Source: Longilinea arvoryzae
GTDB lineage: Bacteria; Chloroflexota; Anaerolineae; Anaerolineales; Anaerolineaceae
Direction: 5' to 3'
Length of the DNA: 64,000 nucleotides
Assembly (NCBI RefSeq): GCF_001050235.1
Contig: NZ_DF967972.1
Span: forward strand, 1,984,107-2,048,106
Positions 50,662 to 57,830 of this stretch are shown here, piece after piece. Each line of letters begins with the position of its first letter. The first letter of the stretch is position 1. The notes beneath the pieces are model-generated. The model had not been told where the DNA came from, did no database searches, and saw only the letters and a program-made list of their open reading frames with translations. Made by a program: the position numbers and the translations under genes.

Positions 50662-52458
50662 CTAGACGCCTTCAACGATTTCTTTATTGGCGCGCGCCAG
50701 AAAATCGCCGAGCGGCATGGGACCGGGATTCTCGCCGCTGCGCAGGCGCAGGGCCACTTCACCGCCCTGGGCTTCCTTGTCGCCCACGACCAGCATGTAC
50801 GGAATCTTCTGGTTTTGAGCGTCGCGGATCTTGGCGTTCATGCGTTCGCCGCGATCATCCACTTCCACGCGCAGGCCGGCCGACTTGAGTTTACCGGCGA
50901 CTTCGGCAGCGTAGGCAACATGCCGATCCGCGATGGGGATGACCATCGCCTGAACGGGCGCCAGCCAAACCGGGAAAGCGCCGGCGAAATGTTCGATGAT
51001 GACGCCCAGGAAGCGTTCGGTGGTACCGGTGACCGCGCGGTGCAGCACGACCGGGGTGTGTTCCAGGTTGTCCTCACCGATATAGGTCAGGCCGAGACGG
51101 GCAGGTTGGATGAAGTCCACCTGGATGGTCGAAAGCTGCCATTCACGGCCGAGCACATCGTTGGCCATAAAGTCGGCTTTGGGCCCGTAGAAGGCGGCTT
51201 CGCCCTCGGCTTCGAAGTAATCCACGTTGTTGGCCTGCAGAGCAGAACGCAGCGCGGCTTCGGCCTGGCCCCAGCGGACATCATCCTTTACGTACTTGCC
51301 GCCCTGGCCGCGCAGCGAAAGGCGGACGCGGTAATTGGTGAAGCGGTAGCGTTCCAGGACTTCTTTGATCACCTGCAAGTCGAGTGAGAATTCCTGCTCG
51401 ATCTGTTCGGGGGTGCAGAAGGTGTGGCAGTCGTCCTGGGTCAGCGAGCGCACGCGGGTCAGGCCGTTCAATTCGCCCGTTTTTTCGTAGCGGTAGAGGG
51501 TGGCGAATTCGGCAAAGCGCAGGGGCAGCTCGCGATAGGAGTGCCGGCCCATCTCCTTGTAAAGGGTCATGTGGCTCGGGCAGTTCATCGGCTTGAGGCG
51601 GAAGGTGATGTTTTCATCCACCATGGGCGGGAACATGGCGTCCTTATAGTTGTCATAGTGCCCCGAGCGCTTGTAGAGATCCTCTTTGACCAGGTGACCG
51701 GTCCAGACGTGCTGGAAGCCATAGCGGGTTTGCACGTCGCGTACGTAGGATTCCATCAGGTGGCGCAGCATCTCGCCTTTGGGGGTAAAGAGCGGCAGGC
51801 CGGGGCCGACGTCATCCGAGAAGTAGAACAGGCCCAGGTCCTTGCCCAGTTTGCGGTGATCGCGTTTTTTGGCCTCTTCCAGCTTCCACAGGTACTCTTC
51901 CAACTCCTGGGGCGTATTCCAGGCGGTGCCGTAGATGCGGGTGAGCATGGGACGCTTTTCGTCGCCGCGCCAGTAAGCGCCGGCGATGCTCATCAACTTG
52001 ATGGCGTCCGGATTGATCTGGCCGGTCGTTTCGACGTGCGGTCCGCGGCATAGATCGACGAACGTGTCGCTGGTGTAAGTGGAAATAATCGGCTTTTCGG
52101 TGATCGGGTTGCCATCCTCATCAAAACCGCCCTTTTCCAACCCGTCGATCAATTCGAGTTTGAAGGATTGGTTCGCGAAAATCTTGCGAGCCTCATCGGC
52201 GGAGACTTCGCGGCGCACGAAGGGATGTTTGCCGCGGATGATTTCGCGCATGCGTTTTTCGATCTCGGGCAGGTCTTCGGCGGTGATTTGGCGGGGCAGG
52301 TCGAAGTCGTAGTAAAAGCCATCTTCGATTGCCGGGCCGATGGCGATATTGGCGCCGGGGAAGCGTTCGAGCACGGCTTCGGCCATGATGTGCGCAGTGG
52401 AGTGGCGTATGCGGTATAGCAGGGTATCTTGATACCGCTCATGTTTGATCTCAGCCAT
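50662..52458 (-). CDS. thrS: Threonyl-tRNA synthetase lacking the TGS domain
   Basis: A 598-residue class II synthetase that charges tRNA-Thr. It begins almost at the editing domain: LYRIRHSTAHIMAEAV (HxxxH motif) lies at residues 14-29, so the ~60-residue TGS domain of typical ThrRS is missing. The catalytic core has LKPMNCPSHM with the zinc Cys, GELNGLTRVRSLTQDDCHTFC (motif 2) and the C-terminal anticodon-binding domain. AGGAGG lies five bases before the ATG. Expression is controlled by the T-box leader upstream. Confidence 0.95.
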   Translation of the reverse strand: MAEIKHERYQDTLLYRIRHSTAHIMAEAVLERFPGANIAIGPAIEDGFYYDFDLPRQITAEDLPEIEKRMREIIRGKHPFVRREVSADEARKIFANQSFKLELIDGLEKGGFDEDGNPITEKPIISTYTSDTFVDLCRGPHVETTGQINPDAIKLMSIAGAYWRGDEKRPMLTRIYGTAWNTPQELEEYLWKLEEAKKRDHRKLGKDLGLFYFSDDVGPGLPLFTPKGEMLRHLMESYVRDVQTRYGFQHVWTGHLVKEDLYKRSGHYDNYKDAMFPPMVDENITFRLKPMNCPSHMTLYKEMGRHSYRELPLRFAEFATLYRYEKTGELNGLTRVRSLTQDDCHTFCTPEQIEQEFSLDLQVIKEVLERYRFTNYRVRLSLRGQGGKYVKDDVRWGQAEAALRSALQANNVDYFEAEGEAAFYGPKADFMANDVLGREWQLSTIQVDFIQPARLGLTYIGEDNLEHTPVVLHRAVTGTTERFLGVIIEHFAGAFPVWLAPVQAMVIPIADRHVAYAAEVAGKLKSAGLRVEVDDRGERMNAKIRDAQNQKIPYMLVVGDKEAQGGEVALRLRSGENPGPMPLGDFLARANKEIVEGV

Positions 52459-52484
52459 TCTAACCTCCTGATGTGGTTAACAAC

Positions 52485-52735
52485 AAAAAACTCCCGTCCC
52501 AAACTGGGGCGAGAGCTAAATCACGCGGTTCCACCCAGATTGACCGGTTGTAAACAATCCGATCATCTCGTTGGGGCTGATAACGGGGCCAACCGATTGC
52601 CATACTGCGCCTTACGGCGGTTCCGGTACTTGCTCGCAGGTGGTTTTCGTTCGTTAATTCCGGAGGGGACTTTCAGCCTGGCGATCCCCTTTCTCTGGCG
52701 GAGAGTATCGAACTACTCGTCCTGGTCAACGCGGG
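52485..52735 (-). promoter_or_regulatory. T-box riboswitch leader of thrS
   Basis: The T-box core GGGTGGAACCGCG is at 52536-52524 (minus). It is followed by a terminator: CTCTCGCCCCA (52515-52505) pairs with TGGGACGGGAG (52501-52491), then six T. Stem I features GACGAGTAG and AGAGAAAG are visible near the 5' end. A candidate specifier ACC (Thr) precedes TGCGAG at 52641-52639. The T-box reads UGGA, which would pair with tRNA-Thr having U73. Uncharged tRNA-Thr would bind and allow read-through into thrS. Confidence 0.92.
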
Positions 52736-52747
52736 TATTGAGTTGTG

Positions 52748-52821
52748 TGGGCGGTATAGGACTCGAACCTACGGCCTTTGCGATGTCAACGCAACGCTCT
52801 AACCAACTGAGCTAACCGCCC
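52748..52821 (-). tRNA. tRNA-Val (anticodon GAC)
   Basis: A 74-base cloverleaf on the minus strand: acceptor GGGCGGT/ACCGCCC, D-arm GCTC...GAGC, anticodon stem TTGCG/CGCAA with loop TTGACAT (GAC, Val), T-loop TTCGAGT. A73 is encoded; CCA is not. Confidence 0.95.
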
Positions 52822-52834
52822 GTGTGTGAGCGAT

Positions 52835-52863
52835 ATTATAAACGCAACCTTTTGAATTTGCAA
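52835..52863 (-). promoter_or_regulatory. Promoter of tRNA-Val (and probably thrS)
   Basis: On the minus strand TTGCAA (52863-52858), 17-base spacer, TATAAT (52840-52835). It is close to consensus and 14 bases before the tRNA. Confidence 0.75.
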
Positions 52864-52950
52864 TACTCAGTTTACTGAAATAACAGAGTTTATTTCCATT
52901 CGATGAAAGGTTTATTCTCATGGATGATTTTTCTTGCGCTGAAAAAATTA

Positions 52951-52959
52951 TGGTATAAT
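52951..52959 (+). promoter_or_regulatory. Extended -10 promoter of tRNA-Ser
   Basis: TGGTATAAT matches the extended -10 exactly; it is divergent from the tRNA-Val promoter. Confidence 0.65.
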
Positions 52960-52998
52960 CCGCTTCGCCTGACGCACCAATGGCCGCGGCGGGTGTCT

Positions 52999-53084
52999 GG
53001 AGAGGTAGCGCAGTTGGCCTAACGCGCCCGCTTGGAGAGCGGGTATACCGCAAGGTATCGTGGGTTCGAATCCCACCCTCTCCG
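52999..53084 (+). tRNA. tRNA-Ser (anticodon GGA)
   Basis: An 86-base class II tRNA: acceptor GGAGAGG/CCTCTCC, D-arm with GCGC, anticodon stem CCCGC/GCGGG with loop TTGGAGA (GGA, Ser), long variable arm TATACCGCAAGGTAT, T-arm GTGGG-TTCGAAT-CCCAC, discriminator G73. CCA is not encoded. Confidence 0.96.
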
Positions 53085-53535
53085 CCTGAGGAAAAGCTAT
53101 TAGCGATCAGCTATTAGCTTTTTGCTTTAAAACAGCGCTATGGGTTCGAATCCCATTCCCAACGGGAATCTTCGACCCTCTCCGCCTGAAGAAAAGCTAT
53201 TAGCGATCAGCTATTAGCTTTTTGCTTTAAAACTGCGCTATGGGTTCGAATCCCATTCTCTACGAGAATCTGCGACCCTCTCCGCCTGAAGAAAAGCTAT
53301 TAGCGATCAGCTCTTAGCTTTTTGCTTTAAAACTGCGATGTGGGTTCGAATCCCATTCTCTACGAGAATCTGCGACCCTCTCCGCCTGAGGAAAAGCTAT
53401 TTGCGATCAGCTCTTAGCTTTTTTTGCTTTAAAACTGCGATGTGGGTTCAAATCCCATTCCCAACGGGAATCTTCGACCCTCTCCGCCTAAAGAAAAGCT
53501 ATTAGTGATTCGCTATTAGCTTCTTGCTTTAAACG
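53081..53535 (+). repeat. Tandem array of tRNA-Ser 3'-end / terminator units
   Basis: Units begin with TCCGCCT at 53081, 53181, 53281, 53381 and 53483: three of exactly 100 bases, one of 102, and a partial fifth ending near 53535. Each full unit contains a terminator-like stem (AAAAGCTATTAGC, 5-base loop, GCTATTAGCTTTT in unit 1), the tRNA T-arm TGGGTTCGAATCCCA, a second short hairpin, then GACCCTCTCCGCC, the acceptor 3' strand of the tRNA. The D-arm and anticodon arm are absent, so these are not functional tRNAs. No ORF is supported here. Confidence 0.93.
53091..53128 (+). terminator. Terminator of tRNA-Ser (first array unit)
   Basis: AAAAGCTATTAGC pairs with GCTATTAGCTTTT (13 bp with one T-T mismatch) around loop GATCA, followed by a T-rich run. 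The same stem recurs, with added mismatches, in the later units. Confidence 0.75.
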
Positions 53536-53610
53536 AATTGACCATGTTTGGATATAGCCCGGCAATTGACCAATTATTAATATATTCTATCAATTTTCGT
53601 CGAAATTCGC

Positions 53611-53639
53611 TTGACTTCCATCCGTAAAATATCTATAAA
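53611..53639 (+). promoter_or_regulatory. Sigma70-type promoter of the secreted-protein gene
   Basis: TTGACT (53611-53616), 17-base spacer, TATAAA (53634-53639), in an A+T-rich stretch. The leader to the ATG at 53891 is about 245 bases. Confidence 0.7.
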
Positions 53640-53675
53640 ATATCTAGACAATTTAATATTTTTGAAACAATATGG

Positions 53676-53778
53676 GAGCGATGACCTGGCGGGGAAATCT
53701 GGTCGCTTATCCCAAAGAGGGGGGAAACCTGCCAACGAGCTAAGAGCGAAACCGGCCCATGCGACCGGTTCTGTTTTT
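53676..53778 (+). promoter_or_regulatory. Candidate structured leader RNA with terminator (unassigned class)
   Basis: The leader holds a composite stem: GGGA-GCG-ACC (from 53676) pairs with GGT-CGC-TCCC (to 53713) around an internal loop. Purine-rich single-strand segments follow. AACCGG (53750-53755) then pairs with CCGGTT (53765-53770), followed by CTGTTTTT. An attenuator between promoter and gene is the likely role. I compared it from memory with c-di-GMP, c-di-AMP, SAM, cobalamin and TPP riboswitch consensuses and found no convincing match. Confidence 0.45.
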
Positions 53779-53890
53779 AAGAGCCGATCCGGATCTTTTC
53801 TTCGAAAGGGGGTGATTGCGGAGACAATTTCTGTGCTCCGAATTACGATTTCACTCGCTCAGAGTCTCAGGTCGGTGAAAGGAATCGAAA

Positions 53891-54619
53891 ATGTTAAAGA
53901 AAAGTCTTTTGCCCTCGCTGGTTGTGGTATTGCTTTTATCCATCACGACCCTGGCTCAAGCCGAATACGGTCGCACATGGAACGGCTATACCCTGGATGC
54001 GCCCTACGATCAGACGACCTGCGCGCCATCCAATTTGATTTCCACCACCGGAATCGAACCTACCACCTCCATTCATGTCTGGTTCTTTGTCCAAAACCCG
54101 GTAACCAACAACATGGATGTATTGCAGCAGTTCTACCAGTACGACGACCTCACCAATGTGGCCTTCCCGTATGGCCTGGCCGGCCCAATTTCCGGCACGC
54201 GTCTTTTTGAGGCCCGCGTCGATGTCTTCGTTGGCGGAGTCGAAGTCACTCAACTTCAGGCCTACTGGAGTGTAACCTGCTCGGAGACGCCCACCCCGCC
54301 GCCCGGCGGCGAAGGCTGCACGCCCGGATTCTGGCGCAACCATTACGCGGTCTGGCCCGCGCCGTATACCCCGAGTAATTACTTCAATACCGTTTTCAGC
54401 GTGGGTTACTTCAGCCCAACCTATACCCTGGGTCAGGCGATCTGGGCAGGCGGCGGCGGTTTGAATATCACCGCCCGCCATGGAACGGCCGCTCTCTTGA
54501 GTGCAGCCAGCCCGGGTGTTGACTATCCGTATACCGTTGCCGAAGTGATCGCCATGGTTCAGGCAGGCGACATCTCACACCTGATTGATGCCAACAATCT
54601 TGGTTGTCCGCTCAACTAA
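53891..54619 (+). CDS. Secreted protein with CTPGFWRNH-type C-terminal domain
   Basis: A 242-residue exported protein. The signal peptide ends near AQAE (residue 24). A beta-rich N-terminal domain with two cysteines (DQTTCAP and WSVTCSE) is joined by a Pro/Gly linker to a C-terminal domain that begins GCTPGFWRNHYAVWP. Extracellular proteins of several phyla share this CTPGxWxNH opening, followed by helices like GTAALLSAASPGVDYPYTVAEVIAMVQ. Its function is not known. AAAGGAA precedes the ATG. The long structured leader suggests regulated expression. Confidence 0.75.
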   Translation: MLKKSLLPSLVVVLLLSITTLAQAEYGRTWNGYTLDAPYDQTTCAPSNLISTTGIEPTTSIHVWFFVQNPVTNNMDVLQQFYQYDDLTNVAFPYGLAGPISGTRLFEARVDVFVGGVEVTQLQAYWSVTCSETPTPPPGGEGCTPGFWRNHYAVWPAPYTPSNYFNTVFSVGYFSPTYTLGQAIWAGGGGLNITARHGTAALLSAASPGVDYPYTVAEVIAMVQAGDISHLIDANNLGCPLN

Positions 54620-54645
54620 AACGCGTCCTTTCAGCTTAAACAGGG

Positions 54646-54680
54646 AAAGTGGGTTTCGATCCTTCGAAACCCACTTTTCT
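54646..54680 (+). terminator. Terminator of the secreted-protein gene
   Basis: A 14-bp perfect stem (54646-54659 with 54664-54677) with a TCCT loop and T-rich end. Confidence 0.93.
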
Positions 54681-54802
54681 TGTACTTCGATATAATCAAG
54701 GCATCTCTGTATTTTCTGGATGGATGATTCGATCTTGACGCGGGTGCGCCACGCGGCCCACAGCGGATAGATACCCCCTTTTGATTTACAGGAACACTGC
54801 TT

Positions 54803-56065
54803 ATGAATGAGCCCGCCCCCTATTCTTCACTGGTAGATCGTCTCAACCGTTTTCCTCAAGGTGCGCCGCCCAGCGAGTCGCTGTATGCCATTTTGAAGAT
54901 TCTCTTCAGCGAACGCGAGGCCGGTTTGGTGGCGCAATTACCAATCCAGCCCTTTTCGGCTCTGGATGCCAGCCGAATTTGGAAAATGGATCTGACTGAA
55001 GCGCGCAAGGTGCTGGATGGGTTGGCTGAAAAGGCGATTTTATTGGATGCCGGGCGTCAAGGCGAGACGGTTTACACATTACCGCCGCCCATGGCTGGTT
55101 TTTTCGAGTTTTCGATGATGCGAATGCGCGAGGATGTCGACCAGCAGCTCCTGGCCGAGCTGTACACGCAGTACTGCACCACCGAAGAGGATTCCATGCG
55201 TTCCCTGTTCACCGGCGGCGATACCCATCCCGGGCGGGTGTTCGTCCATGAGCCGGTGCTTCCGCAGGTGAGCGTGCTGGATTACGAGCGCGCCAGCGAG
55301 GTGATCCGGTCCGCATCGGCGCGCGCCGTCGGGGTGTGCTACTGCCGGCACAAGATGGCGCGACTGGGCAAAGCCTGTTCCGCGCCGAAGGAGATCTGCA
55401 TGACCTTTGGCGGTACGGCCGATTCGTTGGTCCGGCACGGCTACGGGCGGGCTGTGGATGAGATCGAGGGGCTGGATTTGCTGCAACAGGCGTACGAGAA
55501 CAACCTGGTGCAGTTCGGGGAGAACGCGCGTGAAGGGGTCAGCTTCATTTGCAACTGTTGCGGTTGCTGCTGCGAGGCGCTGATCGCACAGCGGCGTTTC
55601 AGCTTGCTGCGACCCATTCACACCAGCAATTTCCAGCCGGAAGTGGATCGTGAACGGTGCAGCGGCTGCGGCAAGTGTGTGGCGGCCTGCCCGGTGGAGG
55701 CAATGGGATTGATCTCAGCCAATGACCCACAGCGCCCCAATCGTAAACTGGCGCGTCTGGCTGAGGAACTCTGCCTGGGCTGCGGGGTGTGCGTGCGTAC
55801 CTGCACAAATGGCGGCTTGAAATTAATCCTGCGCGGCGAACGGGTAATCACGCCGATGAACGGGGTGCATCGCATCGTTTTGATGGCCATCGAGCGCGGC
55901 AAACTGCAGGACCTGGTCTTCGATAACCACGTACTTTTCAGCCAACGCGCCCTGGCGCTGCTGCTGGGCGCCATCTTAAAATTGCCGCCACTCAAGCAGG
56001 CAATGGCCACGCAGCAATTCAAATCGCGTTACCTGGAATCTTTGATCCGGCGGGTGATGGTATAA
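54803..56065 (+). CDS. Winged-helix-like / Cys-rich / dicluster ferredoxin protein
   Basis: A 420-residue cytoplasmic protein. The N-terminal ~90 residues resemble a winged helix (LDASRIWKMDLTEARKVLDGLAEKAIL). The middle part has GVCYCRHKMARLGKAC and FICNCCGCCCEAL, an unusual cysteine cluster. Two 4Fe-4S ferredoxin motifs follow: CSGCGKCVAACP and CLGCGVCVRTCTNGG. The last Cys of the second motif is followed by T rather than P. This layout occurs in uncharacterised electron-transfer proteins of anaerobes; whether the N-terminus binds DNA is unknown. TATAAT at 54691 is a possible -10. Confidence 0.8.
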   Translation: MNEPAPYSSLVDRLNRFPQGAPPSESLYAILKILFSEREAGLVAQLPIQPFSALDASRIWKMDLTEARKVLDGLAEKAILLDAGRQGETVYTLPPPMAGFFEFSMMRMREDVDQQLLAELYTQYCTTEEDSMRSLFTGGDTHPGRVFVHEPVLPQVSVLDYERASEVIRSASARAVGVCYCRHKMARLGKACSAPKEICMTFGGTADSLVRHGYGRAVDEIEGLDLLQQAYENNLVQFGENAREGVSFICNCCGCCCEALIAQRRFSLLRPIHTSNFQPEVDRERCSGCGKCVAACPVEAMGLISANDPQRPNRKLARLAEELCLGCGVCVRTCTNGGLKLILRGERVITPMNGVHRIVLMAIERGKLQDLVFDNHVLFSQRALALLLGAILKLPPLKQAMATQQFKSRYLESLIRRVMV

Positions 56066-56101
56066 ATCCGGCTGGATAATTCTGATCCTCGAGGTGCCAC
56101 A

Positions 56102-56620
56102 TTGTCGCCGGTTTCGATCTATTCTTACATCCATCCAAAGTTGGAAGTGCGTCCTGCGCCGGTCAACGGCGGTTGGGGAGTGTTCGCCCGCGAAGCGATT
56201 GGCGAAGGTGAACTGCTGGTGGTGTGGGGGGGCGAGATCCGCACAGCCGACCAGATCGGCGCGCTGCTGGACGGGGACGCCTGCCACGGCCTGCAGGTGG
56301 ACGAGGGAGTATATCTCTGGTCGATCCGGGAGGGCGACACCGGCGATTACGTCAACCACTCCTGCAATCCGAATGCGTGGATATCCGGCCAGATCAGTTT
56401 GCTGGCGCGGCGGGATATCGAGCCGGGCGAGGAGATCACCTTCGATTACGCCACCACGGACGCCAGCGATTACGACACGTTCGCGTGCCACTGCGGCGAT
56501 CCATTGTGCCGCGGTGTGGTCACCGGGCAGGACTGGCGGCGCGCGGACCTGCAGGGAAGGTACAAAGGGCATTTCTCCGCCTATATCCAACGCCGGATCG
56601 ATAGCCAACCATTCGCATAG
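56102..56620 (+). CDS. SET-domain protein (putative protein lysine methyltransferase)
   Basis: A 172-residue stand-alone SET domain. Visible motifs: NGGWGVFAREAIGEGELLVVWGG-type opening, DYVNHSCNPNA (the NHS.NPN cofactor pocket), GEEITFDYA with the catalytic Tyr, and a post-SET zinc site CHCGDPLCRG. SET proteins methylate lysines; bacterial targets are mostly unknown. The start is a TTG at 56102 with GAGGTG five bases upstream, and it follows the Fe-S gene by 36 bases. Confidence 0.88.
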   Translation: MSPVSIYSYIHPKLEVRPAPVNGGWGVFAREAIGEGELLVVWGGEIRTADQIGALLDGDACHGLQVDEGVYLWSIREGDTGDYVNHSCNPNAWISGQISLLARRDIEPGEEITFDYATTDASDYDTFACHCGDPLCRGVVTGQDWRRADLQGRYKGHFSAYIQRRIDSQPFA

Positions 56621-56730
56621 ATTAATAGTGAATCATGGCCGCAGCAGGGCTGCCGGCGGCAGGCCTGCACCGGTTCACTCCACGAGGCGGGCACTCGGGT
56701 TTCAGAGATAGAATTTTAAAGGATGACGAT

Positions 56731-56759
56731 AAACGGCGGAGGTTTTTCCTCCCCCGTTT
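56731..56759 (-). terminator. Hairpin ending the ACIII operon
   Basis: AAACGG-C-GGAGG (56731-56742) pairs with CCTCC-C-CCGTTT (56748-56759), 11 bp with one mismatch, TTTTT loop. The T-run after it on the minus strand is short. Confidence 0.7.
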
Positions 56760-56781
56760 CGTGTAGTTGAAGGAGCACGGG

Positions 56782-57291
56782 TCACTGGCCGGCGGCCTGC
56801 AGCGAACGCACATAGTTGACCACGTCCCAGCGCGCACCGGCGGTGGGTAGATTTTCGATGAGCGCGGGCATTTTTCCTTCCACGCCGTTGGTGATGGTCA
56901 GGAAGATGGCGCCGTCGCTTTCGGTCCGGGGCGGGCCTTCCAGCAGGTTGGCGGGTTTATTCTGCAGAAAGGTTGCGAAGGGTCCCTTACCTTTCCCATC
57001 CACACCATGGCACAGCGCGCAGGCTACATTGTAAGAATCTTTGCCGCGCGCCAATGAAGCCTCATCGGCGGGCACCGGGTTGGTGGGGGCGCCCAGTTCG
57101 GCGATATACGCGGCGCCCTGGACAGGCACCGAGCGCGCCGGCAGCGGCAGGGGATCCTCCTGGGCGCGGAAGGACGGCTGGATTTCCATGAAGCTGATCC
57201 AGTCGATCTTGATGATATCGTAGGTGAACAGCAGGCCCCCCAGGAGGGGGAGCGCCAGGATACCCAGCACGAGGATCATGCGTTTGATCAT
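56782..57291 (-). CDS. actE: Monoheme cytochrome c subunit of ACIII (ActE-like)
   Basis: A 169-residue protein with an N-terminal membrane/signal segment and one cytochrome c domain. The heme site is CALCH, followed by GVDGKGKGPFATFLQNKPANL; the distal Met lies in VEGKMPAL. In ACIII this subunit takes electrons from the multiheme protein. The ATG overlaps the ActD stop (ATGA). It is the last gene of the operon. Confidence 0.85.
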   Translation of the reverse strand: MIKRMILVLGILALPLLGGLLFTYDIIKIDWISFMEIQPSFRAQEDPLPLPARSVPVQGAAYIAELGAPTNPVPADEASLARGKDSYNVACALCHGVDGKGKGPFATFLQNKPANLLEGPPRTESDGAIFLTITNGVEGKMPALIENLPTAGARWDVVNYVRSLQAAGQ

Positions 57292-57818
57292 AGGTTCTTC
57301 ACCTCCGAGCGATGGATCAACTCCGCTCCCAGCGGCGTCAGGGCGGCGTGCATTTTTTCATCCAGATCCGGCGGGCAGGTGAACAAGATGGCGATATTGC
57401 CGTCGCTGATTTTGGGGTGATAGCCTTTCGGGCCGTAGGTGGGCGTGATGGTTTCCACGAAGACACCCAGAAAGGTGCTGATGAGCAGGCCCAACATGGT
57501 CAGCTCGAAGATGACCACGATGGATGTCGGAATGGCCCAAAAGGGCTGATTCCCCACCCGGATGGGATAGAGCGACTGCGTGCCGAAGGAAAGCGCCAGG
57601 GCGATCAGGAAGCCAACCACCGCGCCGCCCAGCCCGATCAGGCCCACCCGGGTCCAGCTTACCGGCCGGCCGAGGATGTGCTCGGAGTATGGAATGCCGG
57701 AGAGGATCGACATCTCCTGGTCGGCGATGCCCAGCGCCCGTAATCGATCGATCGCTTCCACAGCATCGTCGATCCGATCTTCTTTGAAAATGGCCAGATG
57801 AACAGGTTCTTTCGGCAT
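57288..57818 (-). CDS. actD: ACIII membrane subunit ActD (DUF3341)
   Basis: A 176-residue protein with a cytoplasmic N-terminal half, two spans (about 58-78 and 96-121) and a C-terminal soluble part, the DUF3341 layout. It starts with HLAIFKEDRIDDAVEAIDRL and has SILSGIPYSEHILGRP, typical of ActD. No cofactor is bound; it is structural. It lies 12 bases after actC. Confidence 0.9.
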   Translation of the reverse strand: MPKEPVHLAIFKEDRIDDAVEAIDRLRALGIADQEMSILSGIPYSEHILGRPVSWTRVGLIGLGGAVVGFLIALALSFGTQSLYPIRVGNQPFWAIPTSIVVIFELTMLGLLISTFLGVFVETITPTYGPKGYHPKISDGNIAILFTCPPDLDEKMHAALTPLGAELIHRSEVKNL

Positions 57819-57830
57819 GATCAGGCCTCC

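Noticed and set aside
53140-53475. Additional complete tRNA genes in the array
   Set aside because: Only T-arm and acceptor 3' strand are present; no D-arm, anticodon arm or 5' acceptor strand.
53081-53535. CRISPR array
   Set aside because: The units are ~100 bases, nearly identical throughout and have no distinct spacers; they derive from tRNA-Ser.
53676-53778. c-di-GMP (GEMM) or c-di-AMP riboswitch
   Set aside because: Some short segments look similar, but the GAAA tetraloop helix and core consensus of GEMM and the ydaO core could not be aligned by eye.
53611-54210. A 199-codon open frame overlapping the secreted protein gene
   Set aside because: It starts inside the promoter, crosses the leader hairpins and runs in another frame; no ribosome-binding site.
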